Below, one piece after another: positions 1-7,432 of a stretch of DNA of 64,000 nt (positions are counted from its first letter, which is position 1; every line of letters starts with the position of its first letter). Source of the DNA: Hanleya hanleyi (taxonomy: Eukaryota > Mollusca > Polyplacophora > Lepidopleurida > Hanleyidae); the NCBI GenBank assembly GCA_036873755.1, contig JAVTVY010016164.1:1-64000 (forward strand), written 5' to 3'. The position numbers and the translations under genes were made by a program. The notes beneath the pieces were generated by a model. The model was not told the origin of the DNA, made no database searches, and was given only the letters and a program-made list of their open reading frames with translations.

Positions 1-255
1 TCACCCTAATTCAACCTTCCACCCAGTCCATTAGATAGCCCTTCAACCTTATCAAAAGTATCACGTACCAATGAATATCTAGCAGAAAAAAATTTTTGGC
101 TATCCCCAGCTCCAAAAAGGCTATTTTTATACCCCTTCACTGCCGCGCATGCGCAGAAGGGTGATAGTTCAATCCCATACCCAGTGCATCAGATGCCCCT
201 TCACCTAAGCTTCAATTTGATACCTCACTCGACCCCATTGGCCCATTAGGGGCTT
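1..255. repeat. Copy of the CGCATGCGCA / ACCTCACTCGACCCCATTGG repeat family
   Basis: This stretch has the same module order as the units at 5404-6840: a CAAAAAGGCTATTTT block, a CGCATGCGCAGAA box, a CACCCAGT..ATCAGATGC block, a CCTTCACCT box and TGATACCTCACTCGACCCCA. It lies in the orientation of the left arm of that palindrome. I see no gene in it. The copy appears to start outside the window. Confidence 0.75.
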
Positions 256-262
256 CCCTAGA

Positions 263-510
263 TTGGCTGTTCCATCAACCTTCCCTCCTCCCGACCCCGC
301 CCCCTTTTTCCCTGCCTTGTTTTCAATATTTAATTGTTAAAAAAACATATAAAATGAAAAAGATTTTTTTTGGCGCCATGAATCTTTTTTTCCTTGTTTT
401 TAAAATAAAAAAAAAATTTTGGCTGTTCCATCAACCTTCCCTCCCCCCTTGTCCCCCCCTTCTAATTCCCCTTTTTCCGTTTTTTCAATATTTAATTGTT
501 AAAAAATTGA
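263..510. repeat. Two-copy tandem duplication, period about 156 bp
   Basis: TTGGCTGTTCCATCAACCTT begins at 263 and again at 419, and both copies run through a C-rich stretch into TCAATATTTAATTGTTAAAA. The rest is AT-rich filler and short open frames without coding character. Confidence 0.75.
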
Positions 511-578
511 AAAAATTGAATTTTTTTTCTTTGGGCATAACAATGATGGGGTCTGATGTTAATTTTTGTGCAAAGTTA

Positions 579-621
579 GAAGTTCCTCTTCCGGGGAAGA
601 TGGTTGGCCCTCAAAAGGGCC
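579..621 (-). terminator. Histone-type 3' end (stem-loop plus HDE-like block) of the RING gene at 646-1251
   Basis: Read on the minus strand, 621-606 is GGCCCTTTTGAGGGCC, a perfect 6-bp stem with a 4-nt loop, preceded by CTAAC and followed by AACCA. This matches the metazoan histone mRNA 3' stem-loop geometry (GGYYYU, 4-nt loop, ARRRCC, then an ACC-rich flank). It begins 24 nt after the TAA stop. About 10 nt past the stem is CCGGAAGAGGAACTTCT (595-579), a purine-rich block placed like a histone downstream element, the U7 snRNA pairing site. The same block recurs at 2484-2500 plus and 2884-2869 minus. The loop ends in G where C is usual. Use of the histone pathway is inferred. Confidence 0.75.
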
Positions 622-645
622 GTTAGTGTTACTCCACCACCACAC

Positions 646-1251
646 TTACGCACGGTAGATTTTCTTTATCCCTCCTACATGTTTCCGGCAAATTGGACAT
701 TTTATTTTCAGATGGTTCTCGCCGGCCTCAGTGCAATGGCACATGTCTCCTACACACGTCAGTGTCACCCAACAACCCGCACATAGGCATAAATGACCGC
801 ATGGTAAAACAGCAAACTGCCTTTCGGCATCTGTACATATGCTACAGCGTGATATTTTCTGCTCTTTATCCAGTTGTCTTTGATTCTCCTCGTCCATTTT
901 AATCAGGTCTTCTTTCAGTCCATTAATCAAGTTGTTCAGGCGAGTTATCTCGGCTTCACATCCACAGCATTGTTGTGGTGGAGTTTCGGCGGTAGTTGAA
1001 ATTTTCTGCGTCATATGCATCCTTAGTCTTTCCAATTGGTCATTTTCTTCAACAGTTCGCCGGAGTTGTTCTAATTCTTCTGTACTGCGTGTTAAGATGG
1101 TTGTTTCGTCTTCCAATTCCCTTTGAAAACTGGTGGTTACCCTCATTCCATCATTTTCCTGAACGCTAACCAGCTCTCTGTGTTCTGTAGCAGCATTGCT
1201 CGGGACCCTAGCGGGGTGTTGTGTAAACAGCGCACGTCTTGTTGAATTCAT
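646..1251 (-). CDS. RING-finger protein A (virus-like cluster), probable E3 ubiquitin ligase
   Basis: The gene encodes 201 residues. The N-terminal 40 or so are polar, residues about 45-135 are rich in Glu, Gln, Leu and Arg and look coiled-coil, and a C-terminal RING finger spans 136-188. The zinc ligands are C136, C139, C151, H153, C157, C160, C185 and C188, with the IAP-like LPCGH core and a CPIC final pair. RING domains of this kind recruit E2 enzymes; an E3 role is inferred. The start is fixed by a TATAAATA box on the minus strand at 1294-1287, which puts the ATG at 1251 just inside the transcript. The gene is divergent from RING protein B, whose RING has almost the same ligand spacing, so the two are probably paralogs. 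It ends in a histone-type stem-loop. It is intact; the family beyond RING is not recognised. Confidence 0.85.
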   Translation of the reverse strand: MNSTRRALFTQHPARVPSNAATEHRELVSVQENDGMRVTTSFQRELEDETTILTRSTEELEQLRRTVEENDQLERLRMHMTQKISTTAETPPQQCCGCEAEITRLNNLINGLKEDLIKMDEENQRQLDKEQKISRCSICTDAERQFAVLPCGHLCLCAGCWVTLTCVGDMCHCTEAGENHLKIKCPICRKHVGGIKKIYRA

Positions 1252-1286
1252 GATTGTATGGGTGAATAAATGTCACAATATACACG

Positions 1287-1472
1287 TATTTATACTTTTA
1301 GTGGTCTGTGGGAGGTGGGTACAAGATGGCCGCCATGTGGGAGGTGGGTACAAAATGGCCGCCATGTGGGAGGTGGGACAAGATGGCCGCCATGTGGGAG
1401 GTGGGTACAAAATGGCCGCCATGTGGGAGGTGGGTACAAGATGGCCGCCAAGCGTGTCTTACACTATAAATA
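1287..1472. promoter_or_regulatory. Bidirectional promoter between the two RING genes
   Basis: A TATAAATA box on the minus strand (1294-1287) serves RING A (ATG at 1251). A second TATAAATA on the plus strand (1465-1472) serves RING B (ATG at 1516). Five 29-bp repeats lie exactly between them. The distances from TATA to ATG are about 36 and 44 nt. The symmetric arrangement indicates one shared upstream activating array driving two genes. Confidence 0.75.
1308..1451 (+). repeat. 29-bp promoter repeat array, five copies
   Basis: Five head-to-tail units begin at 1308, 1337, 1366, 1394 and 1423; the third is 28 bp. Each has a G-rich half (GTGGGAGGTGGG) and a half reading TACAAGATGGCCGCCAT or the AAAATGG variant. 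The second half resembles the YY1 site AAGATGGCGGC. The same unit occurs 15 times upstream of the DNA polymerase at 11490-11998, oriented the same way relative to that gene. Confidence 0.9.
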
Positions 1473-1515
1473 CCACATTTTTTTAATTATTCACAATTAA
1501 TCTGAGTGCCCAGTC

Positions 1516-2430
1516 ATGGATTCACCCTTGGTTCAACTCATGGATATTGACAACACATCAGATTTGTTCACAAATCATTATAATCAAGTACAACGCCTCA
1601 ACAGTATCATGAATTTGGTACGCGATGAATCCCGATTAGATGCTATAATCAACCACTTATTCTCACCTTTACCTGAACCCCAGAACTACCCTGCACCAAC
1701 TCATTGTGAACATCCTCCAGAAACATCGCCGCTGGATAATTTCTTCGCCTTGACAACAACCACACCGGATGTTACTCCAGATGTATACCAAAGTTTTGAT
1801 GATATAGACGAGATGTTACAAACCATGTTAAAACCCCCAGAACCAGAGACGACAGAAGATGGAACCGATTCAAATGCCTCCTATCATTCCGGAGACGAGC
1901 AACAACAAGCACCAGATGAAATTGATTATATAGACGAGATGTTACAATTTTCCTATGATTCCGGACAAGAACAACAACAACAAAAGAAAAAAGATTTAAG
2001 AAGGCTGAGGCCAGACGCCGGAGAAAAGAGAAAAGATACCAGATTGAGGAGAAATAGACCACATCAAGACAGGAAAAACAGAAAAGATGTGAGAACAAAG
2101 AGGCTAAGAGACAGGAAAATAAACCCAGAAAAACAAATCCAAGACGAAATCAATTATGTATGGACATTAACAACAACAACAACAGTCGGACGGACCACAG
2201 AACGGCAAAGAGATTTGTATATCCATTGTGTAGAATGCGCGAATGCATTTTCGAAGTTCGCTATATTTCCTTGTGGACACCAGGGAATGTGTGAAAGCTG
2301 CATCAATCACCACGCTAAGATACCATCGTGTGCAGAGGCGAATAAACCGATAGTTTGTCAATTGCTTCCTTTGACGTGTCCTGTGTGCGCTCAGAGAAGA
2401 AGACAACAGATCTTGTCAACAACGATGTAA
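1516..2430 (+). CDS. RING-finger protein B with acidic N-terminus and basic middle (virus-like cluster)
   Basis: The gene encodes 304 residues. About the first 155 are acidic and rich in Asp, Glu, Gln and Pro, and contain the motif IDEMLQ twice, each in an acidic context. Residues about 160-215 are strongly Lys/Arg-rich and could be a nuclear-localisation or nucleic-acid-binding segment. The C-terminal RING uses C238, C241, C253, H255, C259, C262, C288 and C291. The spacing is almost that of RING A (11 residues between pairs one and two, 25 versus 24 before the last pair), which suggests paralogy. The start is the first ATG after the TATAAATA at 1465-1472. The acidic-basic-RING layout suggests a nuclear regulatory E3 ligase, which is inference. 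The gene ends in a canonical histone-type stem-loop. It is intact. Confidence 0.85.
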   Translation: MDSPLVQLMDIDNTSDLFTNHYNQVQRLNSIMNLVRDESRLDAIINHLFSPLPEPQNYPAPTHCEHPPETSPLDNFFALTTTTPDVTPDVYQSFDDIDEMLQTMLKPPEPETTEDGTDSNASYHSGDEQQQAPDEIDYIDEMLQFSYDSGQEQQQQKKKDLRRLRPDAGEKRKDTRLRRNRPHQDRKNRKDVRTKRLRDRKINPEKQIQDEINYVWTLTTTTTVGRTTERQRDLYIHCVECANAFSKFAIFPCGHQGMCESCINHHAKIPSCAEANKPIVCQLLPLTCPVCAQRRRQQILSTTM

Positions 2431-2456
2431 TATGGCTATATTACATATATTCCAAC

Positions 2457-2500
2457 GGTTTTTTTAAAAACCACCCAGCTGTTCCGAGAGGGTGACTTCT
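2457..2500 (+). terminator. Histone-type 3' end (stem-loop plus HDE-like block) of RING protein B gene
   Basis: GGTTTTTTTAAAAACC at 2457-2472 forms a 6-bp stem with loop TTTA. It is preceded by CCAAC and followed directly by ACCCA, the textbook histone stem-loop flank. It begins 27 nt after the stop codon. CCGAGAGGGTGACTTCT at 2484-2500 sits where the U7-binding element of histone genes sits and resembles the blocks at 579-595 and 2869-2884. An AATAAA at 2580-2585 further downstream could be a back-up polyadenylation signal. Confidence 0.8.
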
Positions 2501-2868
2501 AGCAAAGCACAAAAATAATTTAACACGAGAATCACACCCCTGTGTTCATCACGAGAATCACACCCCTGTGTTCGTTCAAAATAAATGCCCCACTCTTATC
2601 AAAATAAATTCCCCTTGCATACCGGGATCGTTATCTTGGCACTGTGTAATATAAAGTGCATTATACCCTTGCACTGTCATATTAAATTAATTAATTAATG
2701 AATGGGGAAAAAACAAAATAAATTCTGTGTGTGTGTATATAGAGAGATTTGTCCTCATAAGGACATTTGATATTTGGCCAGGGATTGTTTATTTGGATGA
2801 ATGCAGTTTTAAAAAAAGAGAGGAAAATGTGGGACAATCTGTGCTTTCAAATTCATGTGCTAGTATTT
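2501..2868. other. Spacer between convergent 3' ends; short direct repeat
   Basis: No gene is seen. A 25-bp direct repeat containing GAGAATCACACCCCTGTGTT occurs twice at about 2522-2572. AATAAA signals lie at 2580 and near 2604. The remainder is AT-rich with a short GT run. Confidence 0.6.
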
Positions 2869-2932
2869 AGAAGTTCTCTTTCGGAGAAATTTATATTTTT
2901 ACGTGTTGGTTTCACGTGCCCTAAAAAGGGCA
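2869..2932 (-). terminator. Histone-type 3' end (stem-loop plus HDE-like block) of the gene at 2972-3505
   Basis: On the minus strand 2932-2917 is TGCCCTTTTTAGGGCA, a 6-bp stem with loop TTTT, preceded by TCAAC. It begins 39 nt after the stop codon. The first stem pair is T-A instead of the usual G-C. CCGAAAGAGAACTTCT (2884-2869) follows 32 nt downstream, a wider gap than in histone genes. An AATAAA on the same strand (2958-2953) lies between the stop and the stem-loop, so polyadenylation is an alternative. Confidence 0.65.
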
Positions 2933-2971
2933 GTTGATTATTTTAACGTGTTTTTATTCACGGGGAGTAGC

Positions 2972-3505
2972 TTACATCCCATCTGTCACGGCCGGGAAAT
3001 ATCCATACGGGGTCCGCGTACCTACATACACGATATCTACATCCTCAAAATTGGATAAGTTGTTAAGAAAATTAGCCGCCGCTATGGTGTTCGTCGATGG
3101 TGGTGGTGGTGGTGAGGGTAGGTTGACTGGAATATCCTCAAGGGGAAACGGTTTCTCTCCCTCCTCCCCCCCTTCCTCCTGTAACTTGGGTGGCGGTGAC
3201 GGCGTTTTGGCTAAGGGTGTTGTTAACGCCGCCGGAGCAAGAGGGGTGGAGTTGACCCCTTCCCCCATCACCTGGCTGAGTGTTTCAAACCAATTGGACT
3301 CATTCATCGTGGAATGCGCCTCTGCCAACACAGCTCTCACATTCTGGGACATCCTTCGTTCCCGCCTGGTCTGTTGGAGTATTCCATCACCCATCCTCAA
3401 TGCTTCTACCCAGCTGCTCAATTCTCGTGCCCAAAATACTTTGACCGCTTTCAACATTTCCGCTCTTTGTCGCCTGGAGATATGTTTCCGTGCACCGCCG
3501 CTCAT
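2972..3505 (-). CDS. Unknown 177-residue protein of the virus-like cluster
   Basis: I do not recognise the family. The start chosen (ATG at 3505, protein beginning MSGG) lies about 66 nt downstream of a TATATA box on the minus strand at 3579-3571; an in-frame upstream ATG at 3631 would precede that box. The N-terminal half is basic and probably helical (many Arg, Glu and Trp, including an RRQRAEM segment). The middle is rich in Pro and Glu with a PSPPPPPS run. The last 35 or so residues include an acidic hydrophobic stretch (FEDVDIVYVG) that may be a short conserved tail. No membrane segment or zinc motif is visible. The frame is open and the antisense open frame at the same place is a shadow. 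The histone-like 3' end matches its two neighbours, which supports membership of the same element. Confidence 0.65.
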   Translation of the reverse strand: MSGGARKHISRRQRAEMLKAVKVFWARELSSWVEALRMGDGILQQTRRERRMSQNVRAVLAEAHSTMNESNWFETLSQVMGEGVNSTPLAPAALTTPLAKTPSPPPKLQEEGGEEGEKPFPLEDIPVNLPSPPPPPSTNTIAAANFLNNLSNFEDVDIVYVGTRTPYGYFPAVTDGM

Positions 3506-3570
3506 TTTTTCGCTCTCTGTCTTTGTCGGGTTGAAAAATATTTTGTGATAGAGCATTGGCAGGGGATGGC

Positions 3571-3579
3571 AGTATATAT
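3571..3579 (-). promoter_or_regulatory. TATA box for the gene at 2972-3505
   Basis: The minus strand reads CATATATACT here. Initiation about 30 nt downstream would fall near 3545, leaving a leader of about 40 nt before the ATG at 3505. Confidence 0.5.
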
Positions 3580-3639
3580 GTACTTGGCGCGGACCTCGGC
3601 GAAATCGTTCATGCAGAAACTTAAAAAACATTTTGGCGT

Positions 3640-5403
3640 GTGTTTCTTGGAATTTTATAAAAGGTGTATCATTTTACAATCAGCATTAGTCCCCGTAGAA
3701 TTTTAGTTCGAATTCATCTCACATAAATCAAGCACTCGTATTAAAAATTTCAGCCGTATAGTCCCTTGTTTACGTCATAATTTTTAATTTTTAGTGGGTT
3801 TTCGAGCCGTCACGAAAATACAGAAAACTCCACCCATTAAAAAATAATTAATTTTCTTCGTTAAAAATAGAGCAAGTCGATCCCATATTATTCGATACGA
3901 ATACCCTGAAAATTGCAGTTCGTTTCGTTCATGAGAACTATAGAAAAATTAACAAAACACAGCCTTTATTGACGATGAAAAAACACAAGCCATACCGTTT
4001 TTCCAAAGTCACGCGCTGTATAAGAACAGCTCTACTCGATGCGTATTTTTAATACTAGACAACGCTACAAAAGCGCGGACTGCATGCAGAGCAGTCTAAA
4101 GCTAATCTATAAGTTTCGTAGGAAATCATTTCGTTGAAAACACCGTTTGTCACTGCAGAGTTTTGCCCCCTTATTCCATTAGGGAACCAAGAGTTATCCT
4201 TTTATTTGACTATTTTTATGGCATTATTGTTGTTTTGTGACACTGTGGAACTGTAAAAATTCCATGAATGGAAAAGAATGCCTATCAAACCTACGAGTAT
4301 TGAACTGATCCAAATCAACAATGGCTGACGCCAATATTTAACCCAGAGAATGACACCCAAAACAGAAAATGTTTCAAACAGATAGTTCTACAGAATGTTG
4401 TTTGCTAATATTTTGAATGAATACTATAGTAATTGCATTTTACCAGTGACATAAGTTTCAGAACACAACAATATATATTTCTCAAAAAATCAAACAAAAC
4501 GTTCTCAATAGATTAGTTGGGACACACAACTAATTTATGCCACGGTATCTATTTTTACAGCTGTCAACTGTTATGGTTTGGTCACTATGTTGCGATTCAA
4601 CGCAAGTATAGTACTAGCTTACCTGATAAAAGAAGTTTAGTCCAGATGTATACCATATCTCCCATACTCCCGGATGTATAATGCATATCTGTGGCTGTTT
4701 TTTTCCTAGGTGGGATATAACACACCATGCATTTGTATGCTAATCGAAATTCACATATTTCCTTCGGTATATAAACCGGCGCATACGAGAGATATCAGCT
4801 GAGCTAACGGCCTCAATTGTCTGTCAGCTCTGTTGTTGTTGTTTCAGCGCACACGGTGAGCAAAAGTTTCAAGAAATTGATTTCAGTTCCCGCATAACGT
4901 CTTCTTCAAGTCCATTTTGAAGAGTCGAGCGTATGAATCGAGTCAAAATAACATGCTGAGCTGTTTGGCTTGCATTCACCGTACACACTCCGCGCGAGAC
5001 GAAATTAGTTTAATATTTTTCCCCCCGCCTCGCGGTTCAGCCAATGAACTATTAGAAAAGCATATGTGTGTGCATATTAATAAAACCACGGGCGCCTAAA
5101 AAATGAACACATTTCATTACACTGTAGCGAATTGTTGCCATTGCACGTGTGAGTCAGTACGTTTTCATATCCACCTCAAATTGACACGGAGAATTTCATT
5201 GCCAGTAAAATTGTAAGTTCATTGCGGAAAGAATTGATATTCCATAAATTCCTGCGGGAAATAGGAAGTACACATATATAAAGAATATTGTCTTCACGTA
5301 AAAGTTTGTACATTTCAAAAAAAAAATTTTCAAAACAAAACAAAAAATGTGAAGTAAAACCCGTCCTTCGGATGGGAAAGTTGTTTTGAACTGTAAACAA
5401 AAA
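3640..5403. other. No gene recognised
   Basis: The stretch is AT-rich and has no open frame with coding character on either strand. A TATAAAAGG at about 3656 on the plus strand has no reading frame behind it. The only promoter-like site is at 4768. Confidence 0.5.
4768..4855 (+). promoter_or_regulatory. Possible core promoter and short non-coding first exon
   Basis: TATATAAACCGGCGC at 4768 resembles the TATATAACC..CCGGCG box of light chain gene 2 (35335). About 85 nt downstream is a good 5' splice site, CACACG|gtgagc, at 4855/4856. This could be a first untranslated exon of an unidentified plus-strand gene. There is no direct support for transcription. Confidence 0.25.
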
Positions 5404-6282
5404 TTTTATTTTGAGGTAGAGGGTCGAGTGAGGTATCATATTGAAGCTGACGTGAAATGCTTCACATTGATACCTCACTCGACCCCATTGCACCACTAGG
5501 GGCGCCTCTAACCCCAAAAAAAGATATTTTGAAGATTACGCATGCGCAGAATGCTGATAGTTCAACCCACACCCAGTCTATCAGATGCGCCTTCACGTCA
5601 CCTTCAATTTGATACCTCACTCGACCCCATTGGACCATTAGGGACGCCTCTAACCTCAAAAAGGCTATTTTGATGTTTTGATGTTTTTCATATTATCTTC
5701 GCGCATGCGCAGAATTACCCTAATTCAAGCCCACACCCAGTCTATCAGATGCTCCTTCACGTCACCTTCAATTTAATACCTCACTCGACCCCATTGGACC
5801 ATTAGGGACGCCTCTAACCTCAAAAAGCTATTTTGATGTTTTGATGTTTGAGATGAGATCATCAAAACATCAAAATAGCCTTTTTGAGGTTAGAGGCGTC
5901 CCTAATGTCCAATGGTACTATAGAATGAGAGGCTGACAGAAAGGCATCGTGAGCTGGGTGTGGAGATCAGGCGCCTGCGCATGCGCGAAGATAATATGAA
6001 AAATATCAAAACATCAAAATAGCCTTTTTGAGGTTAGAGGCGTCCCTAATGGTCCAATGGGGTTGAGTGAGGTATCAAATTGAAGGTGACGTGAAGGCGC
6101 ATCTGATAGACTGGGTGTGGGTTGAACTATCAGCATTCTGCGCATGCGTAATCTTCAAAATATCCTTTTTGGGTTAGAGGCGCCCCTAGTGGTGCAATGG
6201 GGTCGAGTGAGGTATCAGTGTGAAGCATTTCACGTCAGCTTCAATATGATACCTCACTCGACCCACTACCTCTAAAATAAAA
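5404..6282. repeat. Large near-palindrome (foldback) of the CGCATGCGCA / ACTCGACCCCATTGG family
   Basis: The arms mirror each other around about 5853. The outer edge TTTTATTTTGAGGTAG at 5404 pairs with CTACCTCTAAAATAAAA ending at 6282, and the inner edge is CTATTTTGATGTTTTGATG against CATCAAAACATCAAAATAG with a 13-nt centre. Each arm is about 430 bp and holds two to three units of about 150-190 bp. The best-preserved units carry an NRF-1-like CGCATGCGC box. The right arm has a rearranged section at about 5915-5970. It has no coding capacity. Confidence 0.9.
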
Positions 6283-6840
6283 AAAATCTTCGTACACCAG
6301 ATTTTGATGTTTATCTTAAAAATAGCCTTTTTGGCGTTAGGGGCGCCCCTAGTGGCCCGATGGAGCCGAGTAAGGTGTCAATGTGAAGGTGAGATGAAGG
6401 GCCATCTGATGGACTGGTGTGGGTTGAACTATCAGCATTCTGCGCATGCGCGGTGGCCCGAGGGTATGAAAATAGCCGTTTTGGAGCTAGCGAAGCCAAT
6501 AATGGTCCAATGGGGTCGAGTGAGGTATCAAAGTGAAGGTGACGGGAAGGAGCATCTGATAGACTGGACTAGCGGATTTGAAATAGCGTCATTCTGCGCA
6601 TGCGCGGTGGCCCAAGGGTATGGAAATAGCCGTGTTGGGAGCTAGGGGAGTTACTACTGGTGCAATGAGATCGAGTGAGGTATCAAAGTGAAGCTTAGGT
6701 GAAGGGGCATCTGCCTGGACTAGCGGATTTGAAATAGCGTCATTCTGCGCATACGCGGTGGCCGAAGGGTATGAAAGTTTATTGAAGCTAGTGAGGTATC
6801 CATGTGAAGCCTAGGTGAGGGAGTTACACTAGGGTGTCGT
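6283..6840. repeat. Direct repeats of the same family, right-arm orientation
   Basis: Three to four further units follow, with TGCGCATGCGCGGTGG boxes near 6440 and 6596 and a degenerate one near 6748. GGGGTCGAGTGAGGTATCAA-type and GTGAAGGGGCATCTG-type modules recur. The unit length is about 130-170 bp, and identity falls toward 6840. Confidence 0.8.
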
Positions 6841-7110
6841 ATCCATTCTGTTGCGCAGGTCACGTGGGGTTGTGACGTCACTTCCGGGTTTTTCACTGAA
6901 ATTACCTCCAAACATAGAAGAGTTCCTAATGTTTCCCCTTACACATCCGTATGTTCAACCTCCGGCACCTTTTCCCGCCCTGCCCCGCCCCGGCCGCAGC
7001 GCGCGCGCGCGTTCTCCGGAAGTGCGCGTCATTCCCGGTAGTGTGCGCGCGCGCGCGCGGACGCGGGTCAAAAGGTCAAAGGGTGACCTCCAGGTCAGAC
7101 GGTCCAATGT
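6841..7110. promoter_or_regulatory. GC-rich cluster of transcription-factor-like sites
   Basis: In 270 bp there is an E-box CACGTG (6861), a full CRE TGACGTCA (6873), an ETS-type CTTCCGG (6881), two (GC)n tracts (about 6999-7011 and 7043-7059) and a nuclear-receptor-like AGGTCAAAGGGTGACC (7073). The composition is unlike the AT-rich neighbours. I see no gene start that it clearly serves. Confidence 0.35.
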
Positions 7111-7171
7111 CCAATGGGACAATGAAAATGATGATGAAAAAACACAATGATGGGTTTTGACTTTCTTTTTT

Positions 7172-7177
7172 TTTATT
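7172..7177 (-). terminator. AATAAA polyadenylation signal downstream of polymerase and tRNA
   Basis: The minus strand reads TTAAATAAAAAAAAAG. It is about 255 nt after the polymerase stop and beyond the tRNA-Leu, so it would serve the polymerase only if the transcript runs through the tRNA. Confidence 0.35.
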
Positions 7178-7298
7178 TAAGTCAACAAGCAAGGATATAT
7201 ACAAATATAGAATACAGGGTACAAATAGTAGAGGTATGTACACACATAGAATAGTAGTAGTATATACAAAAAAAAAAAAACAAAAAAAAAAAAGTTTT

Positions 7299-7382
7299 GT
7301 CAGGAGTAGGATTTGAACCTACGCAGGGTATCACCCCACCGGCACTTAATACCGGCGCCTTAGACCACTCGGCCATCCTGAC
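7299..7382 (-). tRNA. tRNA-Leu (anticodon UAA)
   Basis: The 84-nt gene folds as a class II tRNA. The acceptor stem is GTCAGGA/TCCTGAC, the D arm is GCC..GGC, and the anticodon stem CCGGT/GCCGG carries the loop ATTAAGT with anticodon TAA. The long variable arm (GGG-TGATA-CCC) is diagnostic of Leu or Ser, and the T arm is GTAGG-TTCAAAT-CCTAC. Both internal promoter boxes are intact. A long T run on the minus strand just past the 3' end is a Pol III terminator. It is on the same strand as, and 50 nt downstream of, the DNA polymerase stop codon. An open frame spanning it is only its translation shadow. Confidence 0.96.
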
Positions 7383-7432
7383 TTTTACAGTTTTTATAAC
7401 TCGTGACTCCACAGTTATTAGTGTTCCACATT

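Noticed and set aside
2934..3548. 204-residue plus-strand frame
   Set aside because: Antisense shadow of the 177-residue gene; the minus strand has the TATA box and 3' signals.
7182..7412. Small protein on the minus strand
   Set aside because: It is the translation shadow of the tRNA-Leu gene and its flanks.
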